Shown piece by piece: positions 8,966-19,504 of a DNA stretch of 64,000 bases. Below the pieces are notes generated by a model. It was given only the letters and a program-made list of their open reading frames with translations, was not told where the DNA came from and did not search any database. Position numbers and translations under genes: made by a program. The stretch's first letter is position 1, and each line of letters opens with the position of its first letter. The stretch is from Ectothiorhodospira sp. BSL-9. GTDB lineage: Bacteria; Pseudomonadota; Gammaproteobacteria; Ectothiorhodospirales; Ectothiorhodospiraceae. Where the stretch lies: positions 1,794,501-1,858,500 of the forward strand of contig NZ_CP011994.1 in NCBI RefSeq assembly GCF_001632845.1. Direction: 5' to 3'.

Positions 8966-9802
8966 TCAGTCCCGGCAACCCAGGGTCACCCGGTCCCGCC
9001 CGGCCAGATCCTTGAGTGTGCCCACCTGTGACAAACCCGCTGCCTGGAACAGCGCCCGGACAGCCGCCCCCTGATCCGCCCCATGCTCCACCAGCAGCCA
9101 GCCGCCGGCCCGAAGATGATGCGGCGCGCCGGCCACAATATGGCGCAGGTCATCCAGGCCGTCGGCGCCGGACACCAGGGCCTCCCGGGGTTCGTGATCC
9201 AGTTGCGCCAGATGCGGGTCGGCGTCGGCCACATAGGGGGGGTTGCTGACGATCATGTCAAAGCGTGTGTCCCCCAGCGGGGCATACCAGCTTCCGCTGA
9301 CCCATTGGACGCGAGTGTCCAGGCCCAGGTGGCGGGCGTTGTCAGCGGCCATCCCCAGGGCGAGGCTGGAGCGGTCCGTGGCGGTGATGCGTGCCTTCGG
9401 ACGTTCCGTGGCCAGGGCCAGGGCGATGGCGCCGGAGCCCGTGCCCAGGTCGATAATGGACGCGTTGCTGTCCTCGTCCAGGTGGGACAGGGCTGCCTCC
9501 ACCAGGACCTCGGTGTCCGGGCGCGGGATCAGTACCTGGGGGCCCACCTTCAGATCCAGCGACCAGAACTCTCGACGCCCCAGCAGATAGGCTGCGGGTT
9601 CCCCGGCAGATCGGCGCAGCGCCCACTGGCGCACCTGCTCGATGACGTCTTCTGGAGCAGGGTCCTCCCCATGAGCATAGAGCCAGGCACGATCGCGACC
9701 CAACGCCTGGGCCACCAGCAACTGGGCCTCAAGGCGGGGGGCATCCACCGCTTGCAGGCCCTGGCAGGTTTCGGTGATCAGCTGGGCAACGGTCAGGGTC
9801 AT
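8966..9802 (-). CDS. prmC: Release factor glutamine methyltransferase PrmC
   Basis: SAM-dependent enzyme that methylates the Gln of the GGQ motif in release factors RF1 and RF2. The protein has an N-terminal helical domain, the SAM-binding IIDLGTGSGAIALALA, and the substrate-binding NPPY (VSNPPYVADADP). I prefer ATG 9802 (278 aa), with AAAGGTG upstream, over ATG 9847, which adds 15 non-conserved residues. It sits 83 bp downstream of its substrate gene prfA, the standard arrangement. Confidence 0.92.
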   Translation of the reverse strand: MTLTVAQLITETCQGLQAVDAPRLEAQLLVAQALGRDRAWLYAHGEDPAPEDVIEQVRQWALRRSAGEPAAYLLGRREFWSLDLKVGPQVLIPRPDTEVLVEAALSHLDEDSNASIIDLGTGSGAIALALATERPKARITATDRSSLALGMAADNARHLGLDTRVQWVSGSWYAPLGDTRFDMIVSNPPYVADADPHLAQLDHEPREALVSGADGLDDLRHIVAGAPHHLRAGGWLLVEHGADQGAAVRALFQAAGLSQVGTLKDLAGRDRVTLGCRD

Positions 9803-9885
9803 CTCAGGTGGCACCTTTGCGTTGGGGAGGGCAGGTGAGGGGCCCATTGTGAGAGCCTATCGTGGGCGCTTGCTGAGGTCTTGCC

Positions 9886-10968
9886 TCAGTCACCCAGGGC
9901 GGCGAGCTGTTCGGCCTGGTGTTCATTGACCAGCGGGTCGATCACCGGGTCCAGGTCGCCCGTCATGATGTTTTCCAGCTTGTAGAGGGTGAGGTTGATC
10001 CGGTGGTCGGTCACCCGGCCCTGGGGGAAGTTGTAGGTGCGGATGCGCTCGGAGCGATCGCCGCTGCCCACCAGGGATTTGCGGGTGGCGGACTGTTCCG
10101 AGTGGCGCCGGGTCTCTTCCATTTCCAGGAGCCGGGCGGCCAGGTAACTCATGGCCTTGGCCCGGTTCTTGTGCTGGGAGCGTTCTTCCTGGCATTCCAC
10201 CACCAGACCCGAGGGGAGGTGGGTGAGACGCACGGCAGAGTCGGTGCGGTTCACGTGCTGCCCGCCGGCGCCGCTGGCCCGGTAGGTGTCCACCCGCAGA
10301 TCGGCGGGATTGATCTCGGGGATTTCCATCTCGTCGGGTTCGGGCATGACCACCACGGTGGCCGCCGAGGTATGGATGCGGCCCTGGGATTCGGTCTCGG
10401 GTACCCGTTGCACCCGATGCGCACCGGATTCGAACTTGAGGCGTGCATACACGCCCCGCCCCGTCACCCGGGCGATGATCTCCTTGAAACCGCCATGCTC
10501 ACCCTCGCTTTCCGAGAGGATTTCCATCTGCCAGCCGCAGGTCTCGGCGTAGCGGGAATACATGCGGAACAGGTCCCCGGCAAAGATGGCGGCCTCGTCT
10601 CCGCCGGTGCCGGCGCGGATTTCCAGAAAGGTGTTGCTGTCGTCGTGGGGGTCGCGGGGGATCAGGTGGCGCTGAAGGTTCTGCTCCAGATCCGCCAGGC
10701 GGATCTGGGTGGCGTCCACCTCATCCTGGGCCATGGCGCGCAGATCCGGATCCGGGTCGCGGGCCATCTCGCGGGCGGCCTCCAGGTCGTCACGGGCCTG
10801 GGCATACTCGTTCCAGGCCGCTACCACCGGTTCCAGCTGGCTGTATTCCACGGAATACTGGCGAAACCGATCCTGGTCGCCGATCACGTCCGGGTCGGAG
10901 AGCAGGCCGCCCAGTTCTTCAAATCGCTCGGCAATGTCTTCCAGCTTGCGGCGAATGGAGTCTTTCAC
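9886..10968 (-). CDS. prfA: Peptide chain release factor 1
   Basis: 360-aa class I release factor for UAA and UAG stop codons. The GGQ motif that triggers peptidyl-tRNA hydrolysis is present ([20 protein letters not shown]). An acidic, coiled-coil-rich N-terminal domain and the [21 protein letters not shown] segment are typical of RF1. Length equals the E. coli protein. The ATG overlaps the hemA stop by four bases, so translation is coupled to hemA. Confidence 0.97.
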   Translation of the reverse strand: MKDSIRRKLEDIAERFEELGGLLSDPDVIGDQDRFRQYSVEYSQLEPVVAAWNEYAQARDDLEAAREMARDPDPDLRAMAQDEVDATQIRLADLEQNLQRHLIPRDPHDDSNTFLEIRAGTGGDEAAIFAGDLFRMYSRYAETCGWQMEILSESEGEHGGFKEIIARVTGRGVYARLKFESGAHRVQRVPETESQGRIHTSAATVVVMPEPDEMEIPEINPADLRVDTYRASGAGGQHVNRTDSAVRLTHLPSGLVVECQEERSQHKNRAKAMSYLAARLLEMEETRRHSEQSATRKSLVGSGDRSERIRTYNFPQGRVTDHRINLTLYKLENIMTGDLDPVIDPLVNEHQAEQLAALGD

Positions 10969-12248
10969 GAACTGATCTTGTTACCGCTGGTGTCGGTTTC
11001 AGGCAGCTTGAACAGGGCATGGGCCGCGTCGATGAGTTCCAGTTTGCCGTCCCGGGCTGCCTGGTTCATGCTGTCGCAAGGCTCATGCAGGAACTTGTTG
11101 GTGAGGGTGTGGGCGAGAAAGCCCAGGGCCTCCTCCGGGGACTTTCCGGCGGCCACCATCTGCAGGGACTTGTCCAGCACCTCCAGCTGCATGCTGTGGG
11201 CCTTGTCGCGGAAGGCGCAGATGGTGCTCACCGCGTCCTGGGCCCGCAGCCAGCCCATGAAGGTATCCACCTGGGATTCGATGATCTCCTCAGCCTGGCG
11301 CGCTGCCTCGCGGCGGGACTGCAGGTTCTCCTGGATGACCTCTTCCAGGTCGTCCACCGTGTAGAGATACACGTCGTCCAGCTTGCCCACCTCCGGTTCG
11401 ATGTCCCGGGGTACGGCGATGTCCACCATGAACATGGGTCGATGCTTGCGCACCTTCAGGGCCCGCTCCACGGCGCCCTTGCCCAGGATGGGCAGTGGGC
11501 TGGCGGTGGAAGAGATCAGGATATCGGCTTCTGCCAGGCGATTGGGGATCTCCTGCAGGGTGATCACCTCGGCATTGAACTGATCTGCCAGGGGCTTGGC
11601 GCGTTCCACCGTGCGGTTGGCGACGATGATGCGCCCGATCTCGTTGGTGCTCAGGTGGCGGGCGGCCAGTTCAACGGTTTCGCCGGCGCCGATCATCAGC
11701 GCCGTCAGGGGCTTCATGTCACCCCAGATCTGCTTGGCCAGGGAAACCGCCGCAAAGGCCACGGAGACCGGGCTGGAACCGATGGCGGTGGAGGTGCGCA
11801 CATTCTTCGCCACGGAGAAGGCGTGCTGGAACAGGCGACCCAGTTGACGGCCCAGGGTGCCGGAGCTGTTGGCGTTCTGGTAGGCCCCCTTGAGCTGACC
11901 CAGGATCTGGGGTTCGCCCAGCACCAGGGAGTCCAGTCCGCAGGCCACGCGCAGCAGGTGACGCACGGCGTCATCATCGTGGTGGCGGTAGATATAGGGC
12001 TGGATCTCGCTGGGTTTGAGGCGGTGAAATTCCCCCAGCCAGTGCAGTACCCGGTCGGTGGGCTGGTGGGCTTCGGAGCGGAAGTAGATTTCCGTGCGAT
12101 TGCAGGTGGACAGTATGGCTGCCTCTTCCACCGGCGTGGATTGGGTCAGCCCGCTAAGGGCCTCCTCCATGCGATCCGGTGAGAAGACGACCCGTTCGCG
12201 AATCCCGACGGGGGCGGATTTGTGATTGACTCCGAGAGTAAAAAGCAT
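10965..12248 (-). CDS. hemA: Glutamyl-tRNA reductase
   Basis: NADPH-dependent reduction of glutamyl-tRNA to glutamate-1-semialdehyde, the committed step of C5 tetrapyrrole synthesis; HemL (58464-59744) does the next step. Features are [16 protein letters not shown] at the N-terminus, the nucleophilic Cys in [12 protein letters not shown], and the nucleotide-binding [16 protein letters not shown] chose ATG 12248 (427 aa) because homologues begin MxxxxLGxNHKSAP; the frame is open further to 12299. A candidate promoter lies just upstream. Confidence 0.95.
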   Translation of the reverse strand: MLFTLGVNHKSAPVGIRERVVFSPDRMEEALSGLTQSTPVEEAAILSTCNRTEIYFRSEAHQPTDRVLHWLGEFHRLKPSEIQPYIYRHHDDDAVRHLLRVACGLDSLVLGEPQILGQLKGAYQNANSSGTLGRQLGRLFQHAFSVAKNVRTSTAIGSSPVSVAFAAVSLAKQIWGDMKPLTALMIGAGETVELAARHLSTNEIGRIIVANRTVERAKPLADQFNAEVITLQEIPNRLAEADILISSTASPLPILGKGAVERALKVRKHRPMFMVDIAVPRDIEPEVGKLDDVYLYTVDDLEEVIQENLQSRREAARQAEEIIESQVDTFMGWLRAQDAVSTICAFRDKAHSMQLEVLDKSLQMVAAGKSPEEALGFLAHTLTNKFLHEPCDSMNQAARDGKLELIDAAHALFKLPETDTSGNKISS

Positions 12249-12275
12249 CGCACGTGAGGACCTGGTGAATAGCGT

Positions 12276-12304
12276 ATTTTGCGCCAGCATTGAAGTCATG
12301 ACAA
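12276..12304 (-). promoter_or_regulatory. Candidate sigma-70 promoter for hemA
   Basis: On the minus strand TTGTCA (12304-12299) and CAAAAT (12281-12276) are separated by 17 bp, giving a transcript start about 20 nt before the hemA ATG at 12248. Matches to the consensus hexamers are five and four of six. Confidence 0.4.
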
Positions 12305-12601
12305 GTTTACCCCAGTTTCAACCCTTTGAGTCCGCACGGAAAACTCCTGATCCTATGGGTGTCGGCCAAGAGCCCGGGAACTTATCGGTCGCGTTATGGT
12401 GCCAAAGGGATACGAGGCGACGCATTCCGTGAGGCTGTTTCCTCAATCTGACACGCAGGGTGCCCGGGCGCTGTCCAGTTGAGTTTACACTGTCCGGGGC
12501 CTTTGGCGCGCCCCCCTTGTGGGTATTCGTGCCGACGGGTTGCAACAAGCGATCCGGTCTGGTGTCCTGCTCATTTCGACCTATTGGGTTACTGTCCCCT
12601 G
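12305..12601. other. Divergent intergenic region hemA / TPR lipoprotein
   Basis: Nearly 300 bp with no convincing gene. Short open frames on both strands here lack family features. The region presumably holds the promoter of the 12602 gene, but I cannot pick a clear -35/-10 pair. It is slightly AT-richer than the flanking coding sequence near 12300-12350. Confidence 0.4.
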
Positions 12602-14368
12602 ATGAAGCCTTTCGCCACGTCTTTTGCATCGTTTCCCGCTCGCGCCGCCGTCGGTCTGGCCGGCATCGTTCTTGCGGCCAGCCTGCTTACCGCCTGTGCC
12701 GGCCTGACCCAGGGGGGCGGCGGGCACGATCCGGAAGTGTATCCCAATCTCGATCTGCGGATGGGGACGCCGGAGGACAATGGTCAGGCGGATCTCTTAT
12801 ATGAACTGCTGGTGGGGGAGATTGCCGGTCATATGGGCGAACTGCAAGTCTCCCTTGATCATTACTTGCGCGCGGCCAAACGAAGTGACGATCCGGGCGT
12901 GGCCGAGCGGGCCACCCGGATCGCCCTCTTCTCCGGTGACCGGGAGAAGGCCCTGCCGGCGGCCCAGCGCTGGGTGGCATTGGACGGCGACAGCCTGGAG
13001 GCCCGTCAGGTGCTGGCCGCCATGCTGGTCAATGACGATCAGCCGGATGCTGCCGTGCCTCACCTGGAACGGGTGCTTGAGCGCATGGAAGCCGTGGAGG
13101 GGGACGGCCTGGGGCTGTTGGTGAATATTCTTTCCCGGGCACAGCATGGTGCGGCGGCGGTGAAGGCCATGGAGCAGGTGGCCGCCAAGCGCCCCGATGA
13201 TGCCAGCGTGCAATTGGCCCTGGGTAGCCTGGCACTGCAGCAGGATCAGCCCCATGCGGCGGTGGCCGCCACCGAGAGGGCGCTGCGCATCGACCCGGAC
13301 CTGCGCGAGGCCAGCGTGCTCAGGGCACGGGCAATCCAGCGCACCGGTGATCGTGAGGCTTCCCTGCAGGCCATGGAGGACCTGGTGGAGCGCTACCCCG
13401 ACGATCTGGATCTGCGGGTCAATTACGGTCGGCTGCTGCTGCAGGAAGAGCGCTTTGCGGATGCCCGGACCCAGTTCGAGGCGGTGGTGGCCGAGCGCGG
13501 CGATGACGCCGACATGCTCTATACCCTTGGGCTGATCAATATCGAGATGGAGCAGTACAGCGAGGCCGAACGCTATCTGGAGCAGTTGCTCAAGATCGGT
13601 CAGCGCGCCGGTGAGGCGCGCTACTACCTGGGTCGCATTGCCGAGCTCACGGGGGATGCCCAGCGTGCCGTGGACTTTTACGAGGAGGTGGATCGGGGGG
13701 AATACCGCCAGGAGTCCATGATTCGTGCCGCCCGTCTTCGGGGTGAAATGGGGCAGGTCAACGAGGCTCGGGAGGCTCTCACCCGCTTGCGCGAGACCAG
13801 CGACAACCCGCGTTTGCAGGTGGAAACCTATCTTTCGGAGGCCCAGCTACTGCGTGAGACCCGGGACTATCGGGCGGGCATGGAGCTTCTGGATAAGGCT
13901 CTGGAGTCACATCCTGACCACCTGGAGTTGCTGTATGCGCGGGCCCTGATGGCCGAGCGCCTGGATCGGATCGACCAACTCGAGGAAGACCTGAATCGCA
14001 TCCTGGAGCAGGATCCCGACAACCCCGCGGCCCTCAATGCGCTGGGATATACCCTGGCTGATCGCACCGATCGCTTCGAGGAGGCCTACGATTACATCAG
14101 TCGGGCCTATGAGCAGCGCCCCGACGATGCCGCCATCATCGACAGCATGGGATGGGTGCTGTACCGCCTGGGTCGCCTGGACGAGGCGGAAAGCCACCTG
14201 CGCCGCGCCTACGGCAAGATGGAGGATGGCGAGATCGCCAGCAACCTGGCCCAGGTGCTCTGGGAGCGGGGTGAGCGCGAGGAGGCCCTGGATATCCTTG
14301 AGGCTGCCCTGGAGCGGGATCCCGATCACGAACGCCTGTTGCGCCTCAAGGAAAGACTGAACCCATGA
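12602..14368 (+). CDS. TPR-repeat lipoprotein encoded upstream of lolB
   Basis: 588-aa protein with a signal peptide ending in lipobox LLTAC, followed by a long array of tetratricopeptide repeats. Recurring units such as DDASVQLALGSLALQQDQPHAA, the GDREASLQAMEDLVERYPDD block and NPAALNALGYTLADR mark the array. It is probably anchored in the outer membrane and acts as a protein-interaction scaffold; the exact role is unknown. I set ATG 12602 because it starts a good signal peptide; upstream codons in the same frame do not. Its stop overlaps the lolB start by four bases. Confidence 0.85.
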   Translation: MKPFATSFASFPARAAVGLAGIVLAASLLTACAGLTQGGGGHDPEVYPNLDLRMGTPEDNGQADLLYELLVGEIAGHMGELQVSLDHYLRAAKRSDDPGVAERATRIALFSGDREKALPAAQRWVALDGDSLEARQVLAAMLVNDDQPDAAVPHLERVLERMEAVEGDGLGLLVNILSRAQHGAAAVKAMEQVAAKRPDDASVQLALGSLALQQDQPHAAVAATERALRIDPDLREASVLRARAIQRTGDREASLQAMEDLVERYPDDLDLRVNYGRLLLQEERFADARTQFEAVVAERGDDADMLYTLGLINIEMEQYSEAERYLEQLLKIGQRAGEARYYLGRIAELTGDAQRAVDFYEEVDRGEYRQESMIRAARLRGEMGQVNEAREALTRLRETSDNPRLQVETYLSEAQLLRETRDYRAGMELLDKALESHPDHLELLYARALMAERLDRIDQLEEDLNRILEQDPDNPAALNALGYTLADRTDRFEEAYDYISRAYEQRPDDAAIIDSMGWVLYRLGRLDEAESHLRRAYGKMEDGEIASNLAQVLWERGEREEALDILEAALERDPDHERLLRLKERLNP

Positions 14369-14964
14369 TGCGACTCATCACGATATGCCTGGCGGCAGCC
14401 CTGCTCGCCGCCTGTGCCGTGCGTCCGCCCGAGCCGGTTGAGGATGTTGAGCGCACCTGGCAGCAGCGGCTGGAGGTCCTGTCGGCGCGGGATGACTGGG
14501 TGCTTGCGGGGCGCGTGGCCGTGGCCGTGGATGAGGAGCGCTGGAATGCCAATCTGCGCTGGCGGCAGGATGGTGAGGCCTACGATATCCAGATCTACGG
14601 GCCCTTCGGCCGTCATGCCGCCCGCCTGCGTGGCGATGCCTCCGGCGTAACCCTCACCGACAGTGAAGGGCGTGACCACCATGCCCGGGACGCCGATCAA
14701 CTGGTGTACGATACCCTCGGCTGGCGGCTGCCGGTGAACGGTCTGCGCTACTGGGTGCTGGGGATTCCTGCTCCCGGGGGCTCCCTGGAGGCCTATGCGC
14801 TGGACCCGGCCGGCCGCCCCGAGCAGCTGGCGCAATCGGGATGGACCGTGCGCTACCAGCGCTACAGCGACGAGGCCCGCCCGCCGCTGCCCGATCGCAT
14901 GACCCTGGAATTCGACGACATACGCGTCCGTGTACTGATGGATGACTGGCAGATGAACCCATGA
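14365..14964 (+). CDS. lolB: Outer-membrane lipoprotein receptor LolB
   Basis: Accepts lipoproteins from LolA and inserts them into the outer membrane. The 199-aa precursor has lipobox LLAAC, then DDWVLAGRVAVAVDEERWNANLRW and LRYWVLGIPAPG, which are LolB landmarks. Two ATG codons are adjacent at the start. The gene overlaps its neighbours on both sides by four bases, so TPR-lolB-ispE form one translational unit. Confidence 0.92.
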   Translation: MMRLITICLAAALLAACAVRPPEPVEDVERTWQQRLEVLSARDDWVLAGRVAVAVDEERWNANLRWRQDGEAYDIQIYGPFGRHAARLRGDASGVTLTDSEGRDHHARDADQLVYDTLGWRLPVNGLRYWVLGIPAPGGSLEAYALDPAGRPEQLAQSGWTVRYQRYSDEARPPLPDRMTLEFDDIRVRVLMDDWQMNP

Positions 14965-15815
14965 ACCTGGATGCCTGGAAGGGTTGGCCCGCGCCAGCCA
15001 AGCTCAATCTGTTCCTGCATATCACCGGTCGCCGCCCGGATGGCTATCATGAGCTGCAGACGGTGTTTCAGTTCCTCTCCCACGGAGATGTGCTGGATTT
15101 CGAACCGCTCGATGGAGATCAGATACGTCCCGCCCATGTGCTGGAGGATGTGGCGCCGGAGGATGACCTGACGGTGCGGGCGGCCCGCTGCCTGAAGCGG
15201 GCCACCGGGTATGGCGACGGGGCACTGATCCGGGTGCGCAAGGTCCTGCCCATGGGCGGCGGGCTGGGGGGTGGCAGCTCCGATGCCGCCACCACCCTGG
15301 TGGCGCTCAATCATCTCTGGGGCACTGGACTGACCCTCGGGGAATTGGCGGAGCTGGGCCTGGGTCTGGGGGCTGATGTGCCCATCTTTGTCCACGGGCG
15401 GGCGGCCTGGGCGGAGGGGGTGGGGGAGCGCTTCGAGCCCGTTGCCCCCTCCGAACCCTGGTATCTGGTGATCCACCCCGGGGTGCATGTGTCCACCGGC
15501 GCCGTCTTTGGCGATCCTGGATTGACACGAAACTGCGAACCCATCAAAATAGCCGACTTTACTGCGGGACGGGCTGCGAACGTGTGTGAGCCCATCGTGT
15601 GCAAGCACTATCCGGCCGTGGCCGAAGCCCTTGGCTGGCTGGAGCGCCAGGGTGTTCAGGCACGCATGACGGGAACCGGTAGTTGTGTCTTTGCCGCCTT
15701 TGCGGGAGAAGATGCTGCTCGGGAGGCTCACAGCCGGTTGCCAACAGCCTGGCAGGGCTTTGTGGCCCAGGGCCAAAACCGCTCCGCATTGCAGGACCGC
15801 ATGGATCGCGCATGA
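14961..15815 (+). CDS. ispE: 4-diphosphocytidyl-2-C-methyl-D-erythritol kinase
   Basis: GHMP kinase of the MEP isoprenoid pathway; phosphorylates CDP-ME at the 2-hydroxyl. The 284-aa protein starts with WPAPAKLNLFLHITGRRPDGYHEL, has the ATP-binding glycine-rich MGGGLGGGSSDAATTL near residue 97, and MTGTGSCVFAAF near the C-terminus. Isoprenoids made here feed quinone and lipid carriers and, in a phototroph, carotenoids and phytol, which is inference. tRNA-Gln starts 26 bp downstream. Confidence 0.95.
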   Translation: MNLDAWKGWPAPAKLNLFLHITGRRPDGYHELQTVFQFLSHGDVLDFEPLDGDQIRPAHVLEDVAPEDDLTVRAARCLKRATGYGDGALIRVRKVLPMGGGLGGGSSDAATTLVALNHLWGTGLTLGELAELGLGLGADVPIFVHGRAAWAEGVGERFEPVAPSEPWYLVIHPGVHVSTGAVFGDPGLTRNCEPIKIADFTAGRAANVCEPIVCKHYPAVAEALGWLERQGVQARMTGTGSCVFAAFAGEDAAREAHSRLPTAWQGFVAQGQNRSALQDRMDRA

Positions 15816-15841
15816 GTTCCAACTCTCGCTGAAAGTTTTCT

Positions 15842-15916
15842 TGGGCCGTCGCCAAGTGGTAAGGCACCGGGTTTTGATCCCGGCATTCGCAGGTTCGAAT
15901 CCTGCCGGCCCAGCCA
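15842..15916 (+). tRNA. tRNA-Gln (anticodon TTG)
   Basis: 75 nt including an encoded CCA. The acceptor arm TGGGCCG pairs with CGGCCCA, the anticodon loop reads ttTTGat, and the T-arm contains GGTTCGAATCC. It lies between ispE and prs, the order usual in gammaproteobacteria. Confidence 0.96.
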
Positions 15917-15928
15917 ACCATCGTCGAG

Positions 15929-15967
15929 TCCCCTGCGCCCTCCCGGTGCAGGGGATTTGGTGTTTTT
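15929..15967 (+). terminator. Terminator after tRNA-Gln
   Basis: TCCCCTGC (15929-15936) pairs with GCAGGGGA (15948-15955), giving an 8-bp stem with an 11-nt loop, followed by a T-rich run with TTTTT at 15963-15967. A second small hairpin TTTAGGG-TT-CCCTAAA (15965-15980) overlaps the tail. Confidence 0.6.
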
Positions 15968-16019
15968 AGGGTTCCCTAAAATTATGCTCCCTAGATCCAC
16001 AGTGGTCGAAAAAACCAAA

Positions 16020-16958
16020 ATGATGATCTTCGCCGGGAATGCCACTCCCAACCTGGCGCAAAGTGTGGTCAACCATCTCAATCTGCCTCTGGGCAAGGCA
16101 GTCGTCGGTCGTTTCAGCGATGGCGAGGTGCAGGTGGAATTGCTGGAGAATGTTCGTGGGAGGGATGTCTTCATCATCCAGTCCACCGGTTCCCCCACCA
16201 ACGACAACCTCATGGAACTGCTGATCATGGTGGACGCCTTGCGTCGCGCCTCGGCGGGTCGCATCACCACTGTCATCCCCTATTTTGGTTACTCCCGCCA
16301 GGACCGTCGTGTGCGCTCCGCCCGCGTGCCCATCTCCGCCAAGGTGGTGGCCAACATGCTCGAGGCGGTGGGAGCAGACCGGGTGCTTACCGTGGACGTG
16401 CACGCCGACCAGGTGCAGGGCTTCTTCAACGTGCCGGTGGATAACGTCTACGCCTCCCCCATCCTGCTGGGGCACATCTGGCGCCAGAAGATCCCCAACC
16501 TGCTCGTGGTCTCCCCGGATGTGGGTGGTGTGGTGCGCGCCCGTGCCCTGGCCAAGCGCCTGGACGACGCCGAGCTGGCCATCATCGACAAGCGCCGGCC
16601 CAAGGCCAATGAATCCCAGGTGATGCACATCATCGGCGATGTGCAGGACAAGACCTGCATCATCATCGACGACCTGGTGGATACCGCCGGGACCCTGTGC
16701 CAGGCCGCCAAGGCCCTGAAGGAGCACGGCGCCTCCAAGGTCATGGCCTATGCCACTCACCCGGTCCTGTCAGGCCCCGCCATCGAGAACATCACGAACT
16801 CGGAGCTGGATGAGCTGGTGGTGACGGACACCCTGCCGCTGCGCCCGGAAGCCCAGGCCTGTGATCGTATCAAGCAGCTCAGTGTGGCTGGCATGCTGGC
16901 CGAGACCATCCGTCGCATCAACCGCGAGGAGTCGGTCAGCTCGCTGTTCGTGGACTGA
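16020..16958 (+). CDS. prs: Ribose-phosphate pyrophosphokinase
   Basis: Makes PRPP from ribose-5-phosphate and ATP for nucleotide, His and Trp synthesis. The 312-aa protein is close to E. coli Prs throughout: [11 protein letters not shown] at the N-terminus, [11 protein letters not shown], and the PRPP-binding [14 protein letters not shown] take the first of two adjacent ATG codons (16020, 16023); the frame upstream to 15957 crosses the terminator region and is not conserved. No strong SD was seen. Confidence 0.95.
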   Translation: MMIFAGNATPNLAQSVVNHLNLPLGKAVVGRFSDGEVQVELLENVRGRDVFIIQSTGSPTNDNLMELLIMVDALRRASAGRITTVIPYFGYSRQDRRVRSARVPISAKVVANMLEAVGADRVLTVDVHADQVQGFFNVPVDNVYASPILLGHIWRQKIPNLLVVSPDVGGVVRARALAKRLDDAELAIIDKRRPKANESQVMHIIGDVQDKTCIIIDDLVDTAGTLCQAAKALKEHGASKVMAYATHPVLSGPAIENITNSELDELVVTDTLPLRPEAQACDRIKQLSVAGMLAETIRRINREESVSSLFVD

Positions 16959-16976
16959 CGGTAGGGAATGCATTTT

Positions 16977-17036
16977 GGCCGGGAGGTTCCTCTCCCGGCC
17001 CCATCGCCCCTCCTGGTCGCGGGAGGGGTTTCTTTT
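16977..17036 (+). terminator. Tandem hairpins between prs and rplY
   Basis: Two stems lie in the gap. GGCCGGGAG (16977-16985) pairs with CTCCCGGCC (16992-17000). CCCCTCC (17007-17013) pairs with GGAGGGG (17022-17028) and is followed by TTTCTTTT. The second is a good intrinsic terminator. The rplY ATG is only 20 nt further, so attenuation of rplY is possible. Confidence 0.6.
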
Positions 17037-17055
17037 GTAAGTCGGAGAGCAAGAC

Positions 17056-17694
17056 ATGAGTGTCAATTTTGAACTGCAAGCAGAGTCGCGTACGGAGCGG
17101 GGCAAGGGTGCGAGCCGCCGCCTGCGCCGGGCCGGCCGACTGCCCGCCATCATCTATGGCGCCGGCAAGGAACCCATGAGCATTACCCTGGATCACAGCG
17201 CGGTCTGGCTGAGCCAGGAATACGAGGCTTTTTATTCCCACATTCTCAACGTCACGATCGACGGCAAGCTGGAAAAGGCCATCGTGCGCGACCTGCAGCG
17301 CCACCCCTACAAGCCCTTCCTGGTGCATATGGACCTGCAGCGCGTGAGTGACAATGAGCCCGTGCGTGTGCACGTGCCCCTGCACTTCCTCAATGAAGAG
17401 ACCTGTGTGGGTGTGAAGAAGGGTGGCGGCATGCTCAGCCACCAGTCCGTGGAAGTGGAAGTGGAGTGCCTGCCCCGTGATCTGCCCGAGTACATCGAGG
17501 TGGACGTGGGCGAAATGAACGTGGGCGATTCCGTGCACCTGTCCCAGCTGACCATGCCCCAGGGCGTGACCCTGACCGCCCTGGCTCAGGGCCCCGATCA
17601 CGACCTGCCGGTGGTGAGCGTGCTCAAGACCCGCGGTGGCAGCGCCGCCGAGGACGAGGAGTCCGAAGGTGGCGAGGAAACCCCCGAGGCCTGA
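17056..17694 (+). CDS. rplY: 50S ribosomal protein L25 (general stress protein Ctc form)
   Basis: 5S rRNA-binding ribosomal protein of the long, two-domain Ctc type (212 aa compared with 94 in E. coli). The N-terminal L25 domain contains [21 protein letters not shown] and the C-terminal TL5-like beta domain follows from about residue 95. The last 25 residues are acidic ([14 protein letters not shown]). The SD GGAGAG lies before ATG 17056. pth follows after 42 bp, the usual rplY-pth-ychF order. Confidence 0.95.
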   Translation: MSVNFELQAESRTERGKGASRRLRRAGRLPAIIYGAGKEPMSITLDHSAVWLSQEYEAFYSHILNVTIDGKLEKAIVRDLQRHPYKPFLVHMDLQRVSDNEPVRVHVPLHFLNEETCVGVKKGGGMLSHQSVEVEVECLPRDLPEYIEVDVGEMNVGDSVHLSQLTMPQGVTLTALAQGPDHDLPVVSVLKTRGGSAAEDEESEGGEETPEA

Positions 17695-17736
17695 TGGGCT
17701 CGCGGGGTTGGCTGAGATCTGGAATGGACGCGTACC

Positions 17737-18321
17737 GTGAGTGAGCAGGACACGATCCGCCTGATCGCGGGGCTGGGCAATCCCGGCCCCAAATATGACC
17801 GAACCCGGCATAACGCCGGGTTCTGGTTTGTGGACGCCCTGGCCCGGCGTCACGGTGGACAGTTCCGCTCCGAGAGTCGGTTTGCCGGTGATGTGGTCCG
17901 GGTGACGATCGATGGGCAGGATGTCTGGCTGCTCAAGCCCATGGCCTACATGAACCACAGCGGGCAGCCCATTCGCCTGTTGTCGGACTTTTACCGGATT
18001 CCCGTGGCTTCCATTCTGGTGGTCCACGATGAGATCGATCTGCCTCCGGGTGCCGCCCGGATCAAGCGCGGCGGTGGCCATGGTGGCCACAATGGGTTGC
18101 GTCATATCATGGCCCATCTGGGCAAGGACTTCCTGCGTCTCAGGCTGGGCGTGGGTCACCCCGGGCACCGGGATGACGTGGTACCTTTCGTCCTCAGCCG
18201 ACCGGCCCCCGATGAGGATGTGGCCATCCAGGACAGCATCGAACGGGCCCTGGATCTCACCCCTCAGGTGGTCATCGGAGAGGTTCAAAAGGCCATGAAT
18301 CAGCTCCATACCAGTCCTTAG
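17737..18321 (+). CDS. pth: Peptidyl-tRNA hydrolase
   Basis: Recycles tRNA from prematurely released peptidyl-tRNA. The 194-aa protein has LIAGLGNPGPKYDRTRHNAGFW with the catalytic His, then MAYMNHSGQPI, VVHDEIDLPPG and KRGGGHGGHNGLRHI, all intact. The start is GTG. ychF follows after 45 bp. Confidence 0.96.
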   Translation: MSEQDTIRLIAGLGNPGPKYDRTRHNAGFWFVDALARRHGGQFRSESRFAGDVVRVTIDGQDVWLLKPMAYMNHSGQPIRLLSDFYRIPVASILVVHDEIDLPPGAARIKRGGGHGGHNGLRHIMAHLGKDFLRLRLGVGHPGHRDDVVPFVLSRPAPDEDVAIQDSIERALDLTPQVVIGEVQKAMNQLHTSP

Positions 18322-18366
18322 CCTCACCTCCCAGACAAGAACTCAAGACCGGAGTCCGGACACCCC

Positions 18367-19458
18367 ATGAGCCTCAAATGCGGTATCGTCGGCCTGCCCA
18401 ATGTGGGCAAGTCCACCCTGTTCAATGCCCTCACCAAGGCCGGTATTCAGGCCGAGAACTATCCCTTCTGCACCATCGACCCCAACGTGGGCGTCGTGCC
18501 GGTCCCTGATCCACGTCTTGAGGTGCTGGCGGGTATCGTCAAGCCCGAGCGTGTGCTGCCAACCACCGTGGAGTTCGTGGATATCGCCGGGCTGGTGGCC
18601 GGTGCCTCCAAGGGGGAGGGCCTGGGCAACCAGTTTCTGGCCCATATTCGCGAAACCGACGCCATTGCCCACGTGGTGCGCTGCTTCGAGAACGATGATG
18701 TGGTGCACGTGGCGGGCCGCGTGGACCCGGTGTCCGATATCGAGGTGATCCACACCGAACTGGCCCTGGCAGACCTGGAGACGGTGGAAAAGGCCCTGAC
18801 GCGGCTGGTGCGTAATGCCAAGTCCGGCAACAAGGAGGCTATCGCCCGCAAGACCGTGGCGGAAAAGGCCCAGGCCGTGCTGGCGGAAGGGCTTCCGGCG
18901 CGCACCGTGGAGCTCACCGACGAGGAGCGTCCGCTGCTCAGGGAGTTGCAGCTGATCACGGCCAAACCGGCCATGTTCATCGCCAATGTCAACGATGATG
19001 GCTTCATCGACAATCCGCTGCTGGAGCGTGTGCGCGAACTCGCCGAGGCGGAGCAGGCCCAGGTGATCCCGGTCTGTGCCGCCATCGAGGCGGAGATCGC
19101 CCAGCTGGAAGAAGACGAGAAGGCGGAATTCCTGTCCGAGATGGGCCTGGAGGAGCCGGGCCTGGATCGGGTGATCCGTGGCGCCTACGATCTTCTGGGG
19201 CTGCAGACCTTCTTCACTGCGGGTGTGAAAGAGGTGCGTGCCTGGACCGTCAAGCGCGGCGCCACTGCCCCCCGCGCAGCCGGGGCCATCCACACGGATT
19301 TCGAGAAGGGTTTCATTCGCGCCGAAGTGATCGCCTACGACGACTATGTGGCCTGCAAGGGTGAGCAGGGCGCCAAGGATGCCGGTAAGTGGCGCCTGGA
19401 AGGCAAGGAATACGTCATGAAGGAAGGCGACGTGGTGCACTTCCGCTTCAATGTGTAG
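18367..19458 (+). CDS. ychF: Redox-regulated ATPase YchF (Obg-like)
   Basis: TRAFAC-class P-loop protein of 363 aa that binds ribosomes and hydrolyses ATP in characterised relatives. It has the P-loop [14 protein letters not shown], switch regions ([24 protein letters not shown]), a coiled-coil insertion at about residues 125-200, and a C-terminal TGS domain ([16 protein letters not shown] to [11 protein letters not shown]). Length matches the family exactly. tRNA-Met follows after 46 bp. Confidence 0.97.
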   Translation: MSLKCGIVGLPNVGKSTLFNALTKAGIQAENYPFCTIDPNVGVVPVPDPRLEVLAGIVKPERVLPTTVEFVDIAGLVAGASKGEGLGNQFLAHIRETDAIAHVVRCFENDDVVHVAGRVDPVSDIEVIHTELALADLETVEKALTRLVRNAKSGNKEAIARKTVAEKAQAVLAEGLPARTVELTDEERPLLRELQLITAKPAMFIANVNDDGFIDNPLLERVRELAEAEQAQVIPVCAAIEAEIAQLEEDEKAEFLSEMGLEEPGLDRVIRGAYDLLGLQTFFTAGVKEVRAWTVKRGATAPRAAGAIHTDFEKGFIRAEVIAYDDYVACKGEQGAKDAGKWRLEGKEYVMKEGDVVHFRFNV

Positions 19459-19504
19459 GCCTTGACAATCCGGGCTAAAACCACGAGAATCCTGCGCTTC
19501 CCAA